Origin: Parasponia andersonii | Taxonomy: Eukaryota; Streptophyta; Magnoliopsida; Rosales; Cannabaceae | Reading direction: 5' to 3' | Assembly: GCA_002914805.1 (NCBI GenBank) | Contig: JXTB01000046.1 | Coordinates: 645,073 to 709,072 of the forward strand | Length of the DNA: 64,000 nucleotides | Part shown: positions 22,950 through 35,676 of the stretch, piece by piece | Layout of the letters: every line of letters starts with the position of its first letter | Position numbering within the stretch: the stretch's first letter is position 1 | The notes under the pieces: model-generated | Database searches by the model: none | What the model saw: only the letters and a program-made list of their open reading frames with translations | What the model was told of the DNA's origin: nothing | Program-made: the position numbers and the translations under genes

Positions 22950-25900
22950 ATGTCGACTGGTGAGCAAAGAAGAAGTGCACGAATATCAGAACTCGATGCA
23001 CGGAGGGCTCAACAAGCAAAGAGTCAAAATAAGGATAAGGGGACTTGTGAGGTAGCAATAGAGGATTCAATTACCGGAGAAAGCGATTTGAACCTAAAGA
23101 GAGGAAGGAAAAAGGTCAAGATTAGATCTGTCCAGGATCTTGACGTGAACACAGTTGGAAATCAGGTTCAAAAGATGCCTTTTATATTTTTGTTAACTCT
23201 TTAACTGTTCATTTATTGAAAGCCTTGGATTTCATCTTTATTGTCTCATTGCTATGCCATCTGAATACAACAAATACTCTGTTGCTCTATCTTGCCTTCA
23301 TTTGAATAATGGTGCTTTCTTTCATGCTTAGTGCTCTAAGAAATATTAATTTTATCATTGGTTCATGATGTAGCACATCCATAACTAATGATTGAACAAC
23401 CATTGATTTATAAGCATGTTGATTGTTGAGGAATGTGAAAGTTCAATTGCTGTTCTAATAATTATTAGAAAGATCAGCATAAATAAAGTCTGGTTAAATT
23501 TTTGTGTTAGCCACTGAAGTATTTGATTGTGTCTAGAGTTCACAATTCATGCATTAGTGCATTTGTGGTGAGTGGTAAGAATTGCATTTTTCAGGTCATA
23601 ATAGGATATTGGTATACCTACGCACAATTATTGTATTACCTTTTTTTCTTCCAGGACTTGTAACTTATTTTACTTATTGTAACTATTTAAGGGGTTAGGT
23701 TGGCGGATATTGGCCAATAATTATGCTAATATCTGACATTATTACAAGGAATATGGATTTTCTCGTGTAGCTTTATTGGGCAAGTGGATAAATATTTTGG
23801 GTAGAATGGCTGTGAAAATCAGGTGCTCGCATAGTATGATAAAAGCTAATGAAAGATACAGAATCATATTGTTCCCATTAGTTCTAATATACAAGTGTGA
23901 GCTTCTAAAGGAATAAATGGTGACTGCTTAGATTCCCTAACAGTCATAGAAACCCAAACATTTACCATTTATTTACCTCAAATGAGCAGACATATGGAAA
24001 ACATACTCTTATCATATGAGTTAGCTTCCTTTTCGTTACTATGTTGTTCCTGGGAAGTCTCAATTGCATATGTGGCATAATTTTGCTACAATTATGTCTG
24101 AGGTTTTGCATAATTAAATTCAGGTTGGCAACTCCTGCTATGAAGACCATCAGTCAAAATCTGGTGAGGGCCCTCTTTTTTATATTGTTTTTTTTTTTTT
24201 AAAATTAACGGATATTGAATTATAATTTAACTGTATATTAGAATTTATTGTGAAATGGAACCTCAAATATTCTGCAATTTAGATTTTTTATTTTATTTAA
24301 TTTTATAATCAGCTGTTACATCAGCCGGAACTGGAACTGCTTTGCCAACTGGAGCCAAGCTTGAACTGTTACTTGGTGTTTTGATGAGGTATAAATTAAA
24401 AGTAAATTGTTTTATTTGTTCTGTGGTGTGTCAGGTTTTGTACTTCTAATTACTAAGTTTAGGATATACATTGCTATCTCCTTCTATTGGCTGACTTCTC
24501 TATCACTTTTTGAAGGATAGTGATGTTTCAAGTTTTTTCCTTTACTTAAATTGTAGGCGAGATTTGTATAACATATTTGCTGAGCCAGTAGACCCAGATG
24601 AGGTCAGTATCTAGTGACTGATTTTATACACATTTCATTCCAATGAAATTTATATTTGTAGTTAGTAATAGTTTGTTGTAACTTTATTTCACAGGTCAAG
24701 GGCTATTATGATACCATAAAAGAGCCAATGGATTTTGGGACAATTTCAATAAAACTTAGCGGTGGAAGCTACAAGACACTGCAAGAATTTGAGGTTTGCT
24801 CAATTAATAATAACTTCATGTATTTGTACTTCCCTTCATTAGGTCCTATAGAAGAGTTTCGCTTTTCAGAGTTCAAACTACAGACATATCCATGTAAATG
24901 TCAAGTTTGGATGCTGATTTGTGAGTTCTGAGTTCTTTATAATCGTTTGTTCATTTGGTTGATGTCCAGCATGATGTATTTTTGGTATCCCGCAATGCAA
25001 TGGTTTTCAACCCTTCAAATACAGTATACTATAGACAGGTTAGTCCATTAGAAAGCATTTTTATGGTTCTAATTCTCTCTAGATCTAAAGTCTGTATCAC
25101 CCCTTACTTACACACACAGTCATAAACACAAATTCTGAAATTTTGGTTTCCAGGCTTGTGCTATTAGAGACCTGGCACAGAAGTTATTCGATGCTCTCAA
25201 AACTGACCCTGAGAACTTTGAAAGTGTGATTTCCATTATGAATTTAGGAGCTGGTAGGAGGATCAGGAGTGGAGCAGAGACTTTGAATTCTGGCTCTTGT
25301 AACCAGCCAACTAGTAGGATAGCATCGCAAGGTAGATCTTTCTTTTTCAGGCAGTCTGACCAAAATGATGATGAAGTATGTATAGAGTTTTGTGCGCCTA
25401 AGAATAAAGTATCCACTCAGTCTGTTCTGCATAAGCAAGTGATGTAATAAACGCATCACAATTTCTGATGCATACAAGTCAAGTGCCTTGTGGATTTTCT
25501 AATTATACATTTATACACCCACCTATTCATATACGTATATAATGCTTGTGGCTGACAATAAACGGATGGTTACTCCTTTTTCTGAGTGCAGCAGCTAAGA
25601 CGGTGCTAAATTAATTTTCCTTTTCTCGTGTTGACAGATTGTAGGGAAGAAAGAAGCTTTGAAAAGGATCGATGTGGAGACAATAGGCCTTGTGATTCAT
25701 TTCTCAATAACAGTCAGTCAGTTGTGTCTTCAGTTTATGAGAGCCAAAAAACAACCAAGAAGGTGAGTCACATTTGTCCTCATGCATATAGACATTTTAA
25801 TTATGAATGCTTTTTAAAACTACTTTTAGCCGATAGATTATGCAGGCGAAAGCTTTATTCACTCTCCCGGGCAGCCAATTAATAGCCTCAAAATTGAGAA

Positions 25901-28900
25901 ATGGGATACTGGGATGAGTTTTAAGGCTTATCTTATCTATTCCTGCAAGTTGGGCTATTATAGAGTTCTCCTTATTTTGCAAAAATGTAGTGGTGAAGCA
26001 TGTCTAGACATGGACATCTATGCAGGGTTGAGATTAATTGTTTCTAAATGGTGTTTTAGGATTTATCGCTATCTATTTGCATATTGATTCCTTGTCCCGT
26101 TATTGTAGACTAAGCTGAGCAGTGTTGGATACGCGGATCGTTTGACGCAGTTTGCTAAAGATATGGGGTCGGCGGCTCAACTTGTTTCTGGAAAGAAGTT
26201 GCAAAGATGTACTGCTGCTAAAGCCTTCAATCATCATTATCAAATCCCTAACGAGGCATCTGGACACAAGGGTATCCCCAATGTTTCATCTTTGGACTTT
26301 CCTAAGAATTCTACAAGTCAAAACTTAAGTGGCAAAATGAGTATCTCAGGTGATAAAGTGAATGTGCAAAAGGCATTAACATTTGACATCAACGATACTT
26401 CTTGCACAGGATTTGTTCAGACTGGTGCCTATGGCGGTACTAATTTCACTACATGGAATAATGCACGCAACAACTCAAACAGGTTCATTTCAAATACTAT
26501 TAACAATGATAAGAATGTTCAAAAGGCAGATGCAAGTTGTTCACATTCTAAGGAAAATCCTGGCAACCGCAAAAGAAAATTTTTTGAAGCTGTAACAGTG
26601 GGGGAGAACAAGTCATATCAAGGTGGAATCCCTAATCTTTCTACAACATTGAACACAGGCAGGAACCAGGACAAATGCATTTCGCGTTCTAATAACAAGG
26701 GTAAGAATTTTCAGATGGCTGAAGGAACTACTTCAAATCCCAAGCAAACTCCAATTGATAAATTTGTGGAAGCTATGAAGGAGGGTGAGAGCAAGTCTTA
26801 TCAAGGTGGATGCCCTAATTTTTCTACAACATGGGACACAGGCGGCATGCGGGACAACATCTCAAGTTCTATTGACAAGGGTAAGAATTTACAGATGGCA
26901 GTGGCAATTTCAAATCCCAGGGAAACTCCAGTTGACCGGCTTAGAAAACTCGTTGAAACTGTGAGAAAGGGGGAGAACAAGTCTTCTCAAGGTGGGATCC
27001 CTAATTCTTCTACAGCATGGGACACAGGCAGCAACCAGGATGACATTTCAAGTTCTGTTGACAAGGGTAAGATTTTACAGATGGCAGTGGCAGCTTCAAA
27101 TACCAAGGAAACTCCGGTTGACCAGCTCATAAAATTCATGGAAGCTGTGAGTAAAGGGGAGAATAAGTCTTATCAAATTGGAATCCCTAATTTTTCTGCA
27201 ACATGTAACATAGGCAGTGGCCGGGACAAATTCATCTCAAGTTTTGTTGACAAGGGCAAGAATTTACAGATGGCAGCGGCAACTTCGAATTGCAAGGAAA
27301 CTCCAGCTGAGAAGCTCATGAAATTAGTGGAAGCTGTGAGAAAAGGGGAGAACAAGTCTTATCAAGGTGGAATCCCTAGTTCTTCCCCAACATGGAACAC
27401 TGGCAGCAGCCAGGAAAAATTCATATCAAATTCTGATGACAAGGGCAAGAATTTACAGATGGCAGTGGCCACTTCAAATTGCAAGGAAACTCCATCTGAG
27501 CAGCTCATGAAATTAGTGGAAGCTGTGAGAAAAGGAGAGAACAAGTCGTATCAAGGTAGAATCCCTAGTTCTTCCACAACATGGAACACTGGCAGCAGCC
27601 AGGAAAAATTCATCTCAGATTCTGATGATAAGGGCAAGAATTTACAGATGGCAGTGGCAACTTCGAATTGCAAGGAAACTCCGGCTGATGAGCTCATGAA
27701 ATTCGTGGAAGCTGTGAGAAAAGGAGAGAACAAGTCTTATCAAGGTGGAATCCCTAATTCTTCTACAACATGGAACACAGGCAGCAGCCAGGACACATTC
27801 ATCTCTAGTACTGATGACAAGGGCAAGAATTTACAGATGGCAGCGGCAACTTCGAATTGCAAGGAAACTCCAGTTGAGCAGCTCGTGGAATTAGTGGAAG
27901 CTGTGAGAAAAGGGGAGAACAGGTCTCAGGACAAATTTATCTCTAGTTCTGATGATGAGGGCAAGAATTTACAGATGGCAGAGGCAACTTCAAATTGCAA
28001 TGTAACTGACCAGCTCATGAAATTAGTGGAAGCTGTGAGAAAAGGGCAGAACATGTCTTATCAATGTGGAATCCCTAATTTTCCAGCAACATGGAACAGA
28101 GACAGCAACCAGGAAGAATTCTTCTCGAGTTCTATTGACAAGGGTAAGAATTTACAGATGGCAGAAGCGACTTGTTCAAGTCCCAAGAAGACTCCAGTTG
28201 ACCCACGGATAGGATTTTTTGAATCCATGAAAGAGGAGGCTACTGCCTTGAAGAAGGACCTTCGTGATCAAGGCATTCAGAGTTCTAATTCTGCTCCTGG
28301 CTTATCAGGAGCTGGGAATTCTTACTTCTTCAGTGCAGAGAACGGCCAGAGCAAACAATCAGTCCTAAGTGCTACTAATGAGGGTAAAAATGTCCCAATG
28401 GTGGCTTTGGATCCTGCAAGTATACTGGAAAATGTTGCCAACATCATTGGAAAAACAGTCCAATCCTTGAGAGCTGCGGCTGCTGTTTCTAAGGAGCACG
28501 TGGCTAATCAAGGCACTGAGAGTACTCCTTCCTCCACTCCCTTACCTGTAGGTGGAAATTCGTACTCCCCAGCTCCATTGAATACTGGCAGCAACCCTGG
28601 TCAGTCCATCCCTACTGCTTTGTTCAGGGGTGTGAATGTCCAAATACCTGGGAGGAACCTTGGCAGTTTCATCCCTACTGCTATGATCAATGGTTCGAAT
28701 GTCCAAATACCAGGGATAAACCCAGGCAATTTCATCCCTACTCCTATGAACCGGGGTATGAATGTCCAAAGATCAGGAATGACTTCTTCATGTCCAATGA
28801 TGCAAGGCACTCTACCTGCTAGACGTCGTGGTGTTCCACCATGTGCACCCCAGCAGCGGTTTCCCCCGCCTATAACCGGGTCAAGCTGGACTCAAGCCTG

Positions 28901-29267
28901 CCCCATCCCTGGCTCGGACGTAAACTTCCCTGGTGGGGGACTAAACCGACTCCAGGTTGTTGGTAATGCAAATTATGGAGGTCCATTCTTGTGGCCAGGA
29001 CAAACTTGGATTCCTCGTCGGCCTATGCAGTCGCAGCCACTGCCCATCTTTGCTTCTTCAATGCAGATGCTACCAAGGCCACCTCAGGTGAATTTTGCCG
29101 GTCAAATTCCATTCCCACTGTGGCGAGGCCAGGGCACTACTGCTGCTGCTAATGGACAGGTGATTGTCAACTCGTCTGCCATGAACATGAGGTATCCAAA
29201 CCGTGATCCACGGCAGAACTTGAGCACTGGAGTTCCTCAACATGATAACCATAGGAAGAATCCTTGA
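22950..29267 (+). CDS. Bromodomain protein with long repeat-rich C-terminus, about 1335 aa, nine exons
   Basis: Exons 22950-23165, 24124-24163, 24313-24388, 24557-24602, 24695-24793, 24970-25038, 25154-25331, 25638-25762 and 26109-29267 join in phase (4008 nt). The start MSTGEQRRSARI opens a basic N-terminus with an RGRKKVK nuclear-localisation-like patch. The bromodomain spans about residues 95-195: PVDPDEVKGYYDTI, PMDFGTI (137-143), and AMVFNPSNTVYY with the acetyl-lysine-binding Asn at about 173. A GYADRLTQFAKDMGSAAQ segment at the start of exon 9 recalls the post-bromodomain region of plant bromodomain proteins. Exon 9 (1052 codons) is dominated by tandem 63-residue repeats and a Pro-rich tail. 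Likely role: reading acetylated histones in chromatin. Relatives I recall (for example At1g20670, At5g55040) are shorter and lack such repeats. The donor of exon 1 (GTTCAA) is weak, and a better-looking donor after 25379 was rejected because it breaks the frame. Confidence 0.85.
26565..28203 (+). repeat. Coding tandem repeat, about ten units of 63 codons (189 bp)
   Basis: The unit follows the pattern MKLVEAVRKGENKSYQGGIP, then a Ser/Thr-rich stretch with TWNTGSSQDKFISSSDDKG, then KNLQMAVATSNCKETPVEQL. Outer units are diverged. The middle units (beginning near 27302, 27491 and 27680) are spaced exactly 189 bp and nearly identical at DNA level, including synonymous sites. One unit near 27890-28010 has lost about 19 codons in frame. 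All units stay open, so length change has been in multiples of three. Confidence 0.92.
28585..28775 (+). repeat. Coding tandem repeat, three units of 21 codons (63 bp)
   Basis: Three consecutive units fit N-x-G-x-F-I-P-T-x-M-x-x-G-x-N-V-Q-I-P-G. The pattern resembles the second half of the 63-residue unit (TGSNQDKFISSSIDKGKNLQ), which suggests descent from it followed by separate amplification. Confidence 0.85.
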
Positions 29268-29685
29268 GTGGACGCTAAGGTGTTGCAATGAGCTGATCAG
29301 TTGTGAACTGAGCAACGAATAAAGGGCATATAAACTAAAAACAAACCTGCCCATTTATCGTCGTTCTAAGTATTTCAATTTTTGAGTATTTGTCTTTGCT
29401 TCATATTTCTTCCTTTCCGAGGACAAGGATTTCATTTAAATAATGAGATGAACTTGCTATTGTTTTTGGTTTATCTGTTTTTTCTTCCCATGGTTTAGTT
29501 TTCTACTTTTATCTCCTGCCATAACTACGTATTTGTCTTGGCATATGCAATGTTATGTAGCTTTCAGTTGTTGTTGACTTTATTACCCCTCATCATCTCC
29601 GATCACAACAAAGGGTAATTCTGAGATTCTGACAAATCTCGAACTTTATCCACCAGCGAGCGACTTAAGAGAGAGAGTAGCAACC
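29268..29685. other. Bromodomain 3' UTR and GNAT promoter
   Basis: Only about 420 bases separate the two genes, so the 3' UTR of one and the promoter of the next share it. An AATAAA-like word occurs at about 29318 (GAATAAAGG), a possible poly(A) signal. No other feature. Confidence 0.5.
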
Positions 29686-31428
29686 ATGTATATCGTACCA
29701 AAGAGCTCTCTCTTTACAACCATGGAGTTGAAATGGGTCACCAGACCCAAAACCCAGAAACCAAAATCACTCTCACCATCGCAACCTCCACTCCCCATAT
29801 TCATATCCACAAAACCGTCCCACATAAACCCGGACGAGCTCCGGCGACTCTACGGCGTTTGCAATCTCTCTGGCCACAGGTTCCCAACCCAGGCCGACGA
29901 ATTCCTCGACGTTGGGAAGCTCCGGGTGGCTCTGTACCACAGCTCTTTCGTGGTCTCCGTGTTCTGCAAAAGTCGGGATATGATTTCTGCTTCGGAGGAG
30001 TCGTCTTCTTCTTCTTCAATTGGTATGTGGGATTTGTTGCAGAAGGTGGTGAAGCCCGTTACTCCTCAGAATGGAGAGTTGGTTGGGTTTGGACGCGCCG
30101 TTTCTGATCTTGGATTGACTGCTTCGATCTACGATGTTATGGTATCATATACCTTACAGTGTCTTGATTATTCATATTGTGACTGTATTTCAGTCAGTGT
30201 GTGTGTGTGTCCGTCTGTGTACGCTCGGCTTGATTGCTAACCACTTCTGGTGCTTATGGTTTATGTCGAAGTTTAAGGTTCATTAAAATATCAATATGTT
30301 TCGGTGCCTGTTTCCCAGGTTGCTCCTCCATTAAGGGGGATGGGAATTGGGAAGATGATTGTTCAAAGAATCATAAGGTGTGTCAAATACTATTTCTTCT
30401 TACTTTTTTGAATGAGAAATCGTCACTTTTATAAGAATTTTTTAATGGTCAAAAGGTCATTTTTTCTTTTCCAGTTACTTTTGTTTGATCTTCTGGGCTT
30501 TTTTAACGTTATTTTTTTTTTCAATTTGGTAACATTTTTTTGTTGATTGTCTGTACTATGAACTCCGGCTCTTTATGTGTTTTGCCAAGTCAATGGTTTT
30601 CTTATTTGCTTGAGTTTTGTTGATCTTAACATATGGCATCATTTCCAGTTTTGACATGTCCTTTCTCCAATTTTAGTTCTTTTGTTCTTGCAGAATGCTC
30701 ACTCGTAGAGACATTTATGACATAGCAGCACTTTGTTCGGAGAATGAGAGGTTATTCTATCAGTTCCCCCAACCCAATTGAATGCTATACCTCGATTCTG
30801 ATTTGCTAATGGATATATTAATATATCTATCTATATCATATTTGCCTGATAGATTATTTTTTTTTTTATCTACGATTACGAATAGATATTTTTTTTTAAG
30901 TCATTAATTTACTATCTAATCATAATTCAATAGATATAATGAAATCTGCCGGCTGTATTATTAAAATTCTTTTTTTTTTTTTATTTTTTTTTTTATAATA
31001 AAATATATATATATATATTAAAATTTCAGATCAAATTAAAAAAAAAAATAAAATTAGAGCCTTATATATATATATATCTTCATACAGGAGACCCACGTAA
31101 AATCGTTGGACTCTTGTCGTATGAGCAGCGACATTGGCCAGAGCCATTTTTTTTCAACTGATATGAAAGCACCGTCATAGACAGTTTTTTGCATGTGCCC
31201 GTACAGGAGAACGCTTAGCTGTTAGTAATGATTTTTTTTTAACCCCTTAAATCTTTCAGGCCATTCTTTGAAGCATGTGGATTTGGAGATGACATTTTGG
31301 GCTCTACTACAATGATGTATACAAGGACTGTTTCAGCTAGTACTAACGGCAACCAAATGGCCAAACGTTTTGGTAGAAAGCTATTGTTTGTGCCAGCGCT
31401 TAAAAAACAGCGTTTTACAAACCAATGA
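29686..31428 (+). CDS. GNAT-family N-acetyltransferase, plastid GNAT1/2/3-like, 246 aa
   Basis: Exons 29686-30141, 30319-30377, 30694-30750 and 31260-31428 join in phase (741 nt). The core INPDELRRLYGVCNLSGHRF, then GRAVSDLGLTASIYDVMV, then the acetyl-CoA pyrophosphate loop RGMGIGK (158-164, R/Q-x-x-G-x-G), then DIYDIAALCSENERPFFEAC and GFGDDILGSTTMMYTR. This matches plant GNATs related to NSI and GNAT3, which acetylate protein N-termini and lysines in chloroplasts. The N-terminal 45 residues are rich in Ser, Pro, Lys and Thr and may be a transit peptide; a second Met at residue 13 is an alternative start. The conserved domain ends soon after MMYTR; the last 30 residues are basic and unrecognised. 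Intron 3 contains long A/T runs. No lesion seen. Confidence 0.88.
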
Positions 31429-31975
31429 AAATGTATTATTAACCACACTCTTTTAATTAGGCTGTGAAATTTTTTTTCACCAAGCTCAAAATGAAAATAT
31501 TGAGTTAAATAATCATGCCCCATTTTCTTTATTTGGGGTATTAATCCTTGACAGAGATGGTTAGTGTAAATATGGGCATATGGCAAAAGAAAGTTGCTAA
31601 CTATAAGTTTGTTTGGCCCTTCCATGTATTGAAAGAAGTCAACATCATGTTCACATTTTTAATTGACATGTTTGACTATTTTAACCATTTTGCCTACATG
31701 ATAATGCTGTACGCTATCTTTTCAGAAGCTGATTCTTGCCCACCTGTGATGCACTTTTGCTGGAAGAGAAAAAGGTGACCAAGAAAGAGATTACCCCATA
31801 ATGGTGATTTGGTATATAAATTAACTCACCGCCAAAAGTAAAGTAGCCTTGTTGATAATGCAGAACAGCTTCCCTTTCTTTTTACCTACATTTCAACTTT
31901 ATCCTAAGAACCACCTTATACAAGACTCTTTGTTTCACTCTTACCTTATCCCTTTTCTGCTCATTTTGGCCTGTA
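31429..31975. other. GNAT 3' UTR and C2-gene promoter
   Basis: An intergenic spacer of about 550 bases between two plus-strand genes. The 76-codon frame at 31548-31778 has no domain. A possible leader of the C2 gene lies just upstream of 31976. Nothing else recognised. Confidence 0.5.
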
Positions 31976-33160
31976 ATGGGAAAACTCTGGGTCGAAGTAT
32001 GCCTCGTATCTGCTCGGGGGCTCCGGCGTTCTTCCTCCCTATGGAGGCTCCAATGGTTTGCAGTTGGCTGGATTGATCCAAATAACAAGTACTGCTCGAA
32101 AATCGATGCTTCCGGGAATGTAAACCCGGTTTGGAAAACCAAGTTTGCTGTCTCCATAGACGACTCAGAATCAAACTTGAATGACTTGGCTCTACATGTT
32201 GAAGTTTACAGTAGGGAGCCAATTTTCCTCAGAGAGAGACTTCAGGGAACAGCAACTATTCTGTTGAAAGAGTTTCTGGCTAAGCATCATGATAAAAATT
32301 CCGAGGCTTCGAGGCCTGGAACTGATGAAGTTGGGAGCTACCAGTTGCGCAAAAGAAATTCCAGCAAACCTCAAGGATTTGTTGATGTTTCAGTACGTAT
32401 TTCCGAGGACAGAGAAGAGCCATATTCATACATGGGTATGCCAAACCAACCAAAACTCTCTGGCCTTTCTTTTGTTTTCTCATTTTTAGAGTTTGTTTTC
32501 TCATATGAGTATAATTTTTCATATTTATGTTTCATGGCAACATGGTTCTTGATTAGAAGCTCTAGCAGTCTAGTGCACTGTTAACTAGAAGTTTTGTATG
32601 TAGTAAACGAAGGAGGACATATAAATCACGGTAATTCTATCACCTTGGCTTCCAGAGATGGTTCGGCACAACCTTTTCCAACAGAGATTCCCTTAACTTC
32701 ATTCCATAGACCAGATAATCAAGCAAGAACTAACTCCCCTTACACATATCCGATGCCATTGCCCACAAACTACTCCAAACCATCTGCAGTTGGACCGAGC
32801 TATCCACCGGCAGCTGGACCAAGCTATCCACCACCAGCTAGACCGAGCTACGCACCGGCGGCTGGACCAAGCTACCAGCCACCAAGAACTCCACCACCAC
32901 CTCCGCCACCTTCTAATGTCGGTTACATTCCTACTTTTCTTCCAAGACCAGATCGTTTGCCAGAGACCTATATTAACATGCCGTCATCATCTGGGGCACC
33001 CCCTGGCCGTGTTGGAGGACCTGGTTTTGCAATGGGGATGGGCGCTGGAGCTCTGGCAGCGGGTGCTGTGATCTTTGGCGATGATTTCATGTCAGGATTT
33101 GATGTTCCTTCTGGTTTTCAGGATCCTACACTTGTCATATCAACCGACCCTCCTTTCTAG
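31976..33160 (+). CDS. C2-domain protein, SRC2-like, 338 aa, two exons
   Basis: Exons 31976-32435 and 32604-33160 join in phase 1 (1017 nt). Residues 1-150 form one C2 domain, a lipid-binding fold that in many members depends on calcium: LWVEVCLVSARGLRR, WIDPNNKYCSKI, NPVWKTKFAVSI, LALHVEVYSREPIFLRERL. Then comes a Ser/Pro-rich linker with repeats of GPSYPPAA (about 217-246), a run of seven prolines, and a Gly/Ala hydrophobic patch GMGAGALAAGAVIFG (about 298-312) before the end DPTLVISTDPPF. C2 plus Pro-rich linker plus a C-terminal Gly/Ala segment is the layout of SRC2 and related plant membrane-trafficking or defence-response proteins. Several Asp residues for calcium in the canonical loops appear weak or absent, so calcium dependence is uncertain. 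Confidence 0.85.
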
Positions 33161-33536
33161 CCAAGTTTGTGAAGAGCTTCTCTGGAATTCTGTTTTAATG
33201 TTTGCAAGGAAAGGGCACTGAATTTGTACAATCTCATACTGTTTTCGATTACTTTAATCATTTGAAGTTGTTGTCATGAATGTTTGGACAGTTTTTCGCT
33301 CCATTGATCTTCAAATCAGACTAGAATGGAAAATTAAAGGGAGCTTATTTTATGGTGTGTCTAATTTTGTAAACTAGCTCACAATACTGCAATCTCTTTC
33401 TATTATACTAATTGACCGTGAAAGAGATAAACAATTACACTGAAAGAGACAAACAATTACAATGGTGTGATTCCGTAATTTCTAATTCTATCAAGGCCAT
33501 TGATGGGCTTGGGCAAGGTAGACAACAAGCTCAATC
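33161..33536. terminator. Convergent 3' intergenic space between C2 gene and hydrolase gene
   Basis: The stop codons of two converging genes lie 376 bases apart. Both 3' UTRs and poly(A) signals must fall here and may overlap, giving antisense transcript ends. No separate gene is seen. Confidence 0.5.
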
Positions 33537-35676
33537 TCAAGATGCACAATATTGCTCCTTAAGAGAATCACCATTTCCAAAAGCTCTTTGCAGAAATTTC
33601 TGAACTACTGATACGAACTCATCCTCTTTTTCTTCGTGAGGCAAGTGGCCGCAGTGCTTGATTACTTCAAAGCAGGAACCAGGTATGGCTCTTGAAAGCC
33701 ACTCAGAGTTCCATGAGGGTACTAGTCGGTCATTGTCACCCGTAATAATCAGAACTGGGTAAGAAGAGAATTAAAAGCATCATCAGTAAACATTACTTTT
33801 CAACTAAAGTGATAGATTATAAAGAGTACAACACTGGATAAAAGAGGTCCAGATTTGGGCTATAAAATGTTATTTCATCTTTGTTATCTTTGCATTCTTT
33901 AGTCCTTTAATCAGCCTATACAGAAGTACACTATCCCATTGAATACACCATGAAAGAATTGGTAGTCTCTGACATTTAAGTGTATTGAGTCGGATTTTAC
34001 CGGGGCATGATATTTCATGGAGTCTATTTGATAGTCGTGGTTTGGATTCAGGTTCAGTATTAGTAAGCATAGCCGCAGTGTACTCCAATAGTGCTTTGTC
34101 CCAATTTTTAGTCCTCAATGGCTGCATACTAACACCCAGTTGAGCATTATCCAATTTCAGAAGCAAGATCATAAATGTACCACAAAGCTGTTAAGATAAT
34201 CACCTTTGTATAACCATGAAGGATATGCTCAGTGACTTTGTTCGAGTCATGCCATGAATTCTTAACAGCAGCCAAACCAAATTTATCAATTATCATCCTT
34301 ACCTAAGAAACATGTGATAAGTCATAGACAGAATTAGCTCATTGTATTTGCACAGTGTTCTTGTCTAACCTATCATCTATCGAGAAACTTACCAACATCA
34401 CAGCAAAAGCAGAACGCAGAATAGCTGACAAGAATTTCTTATAGAGAGAGTTGAGCATATCTGTCATTCCCTTCACCACTCTCGTTATTGCCTGCAAAAC
34501 AAGCTTAGCGAACTCGGACAACATATTGCAAAGCTGGATAAATGGATTCCCTTGGCTGTTACTGTCTGAGTTTTCTTCATTGATCTTGTTATCTTCTCCC
34601 ATTTGGTTTCCCTCAACTTTTTGCACAGCGCGAGGGGCCAAGATTGCTGGGGCAACTAGGATCAGAGCTGCAACACGTTCTGGTGCTTCAAAATATGAAT
34701 TAACTGCTACAAGAGAACCAGCTGAATGCCTGAGATGATCGATAAATTCAGAAAAATCTTGTTTTCAGGACAAGAGACAAATTACATTGTTAACACGTCA
34801 AATGATGCAAGAAAAGTGTACAGAGAACAATATATACACACCCAACAAGAATTGCTTTCTCAGCTCCTAAAAAGTCAATGAAGTATAAAGTAGCAAGCAC
34901 CGAAAACGCCATGGAGTATGGATTCAAAGGTTTTGCATCCCCATTGCCAGAAGCTAATTGCTCCCAAAAGTTTAGCCTTGAGGTCAAACCAAAGGCTGGT
35001 CTATCAAAGGCAAGAACTTTGGAGCCAGTGACCTCTGCCAAAGCCTTCATCACTCGGTTCCATGAGAACACAGAGGCTCCAAACCCATGTAGCAAAATCA
35101 TAGGAAGACCAATTTTCTTAACCGGGTGAGACATATTCTGGCTCTGCAACGACTCAGCTGCCTCCTTAGATTCAGGTTCATATACCTTGTGATGTATTTG
35201 CACCCCTTTAAACTCACAAAAACAACTATCTGGATCAGCTAAAACAGAAGGGTCTACCAGTTCATCTTGATCAATTCCGGCTATAGTCTTCACCTTCTGC
35301 TTTGTCTGCCCATCCAACAGTTGCTCTGTAGAATCAAAACTAAGTGTCACAAAGTATTAATCCAAAATCCCATTAAAGAAACATCTTAAAGTCTCCAACC
35401 CATTTCTTAATTTCCATAAAGAAGACCAAATACAAGAAAAAGGAGAGCACTTTCATTCATTTTCGTACCAGAGTAATCAGCACTGGAGCCACTGACAGAT
35501 GAAGCAGAAGCAGAAACAATTCGAGAAGACTGAAGACCCACAAGATAAAATTTTGAGAGAAAGCTTGAGCTTGAAAACTTGATATTAGTAGACTTAAAGT
35601 TGAAGTCGAAGGACTCTGCTGAGGCAGTGGCGAACAAGTGGTGGGACACCCCCAACTCCATTGCATAATTCCTCAT
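33537..35676 (-). CDS. Alpha/beta hydrolase-fold protein, probably plastid-targeted, 488 aa, six exons
   Basis: On the minus strand exons are 35676-35469, 35325-34842, 34729-34393, 34302-34204, 34121-34001 and 33754-33537, in phase (1467 nt). The N-terminal 70 residues are rich in Ser and Ala with few acidic residues, like a chloroplast transit peptide; MELGV at residue 6 is an alternative start. The fold shows the oxyanion strand LPMILLHGFGASVFSW, then FDRPAFGLTSR, the nucleophile elbow G-H-S-A-G-S (Ser about 233), VLIITGDNDRLVPSW (Asp about 425) and HCGHLPHEEKEDEF (His about 453), so the Ser-Asp-His triad is complete. A long insertion with Asn/Ser/Glu (about 265-290) separates elbow and cap region. 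Substrate unknown. It converges on the C2 gene and diverges from the oxidoreductase gene. Confidence 0.88.

Noticed and set aside
25332..25447. Extension of bromodomain exon 7 to the donor-like GTATGT at 25380 or to the stop at 25447
   Set aside because: The GTATGT donor leaves exon 8 in a phase that ends at a stop and does not join exon 9. Ending at 25331 joins exons 8 and 9 in frame. An alternative short transcript remains possible.
26565..28203. Regular direct repeats resembling a CRISPR or satellite array
   Set aside because: The period is 189 bp, a multiple of three, with continuous open frame joined in phase to upstream exons. It is coding.
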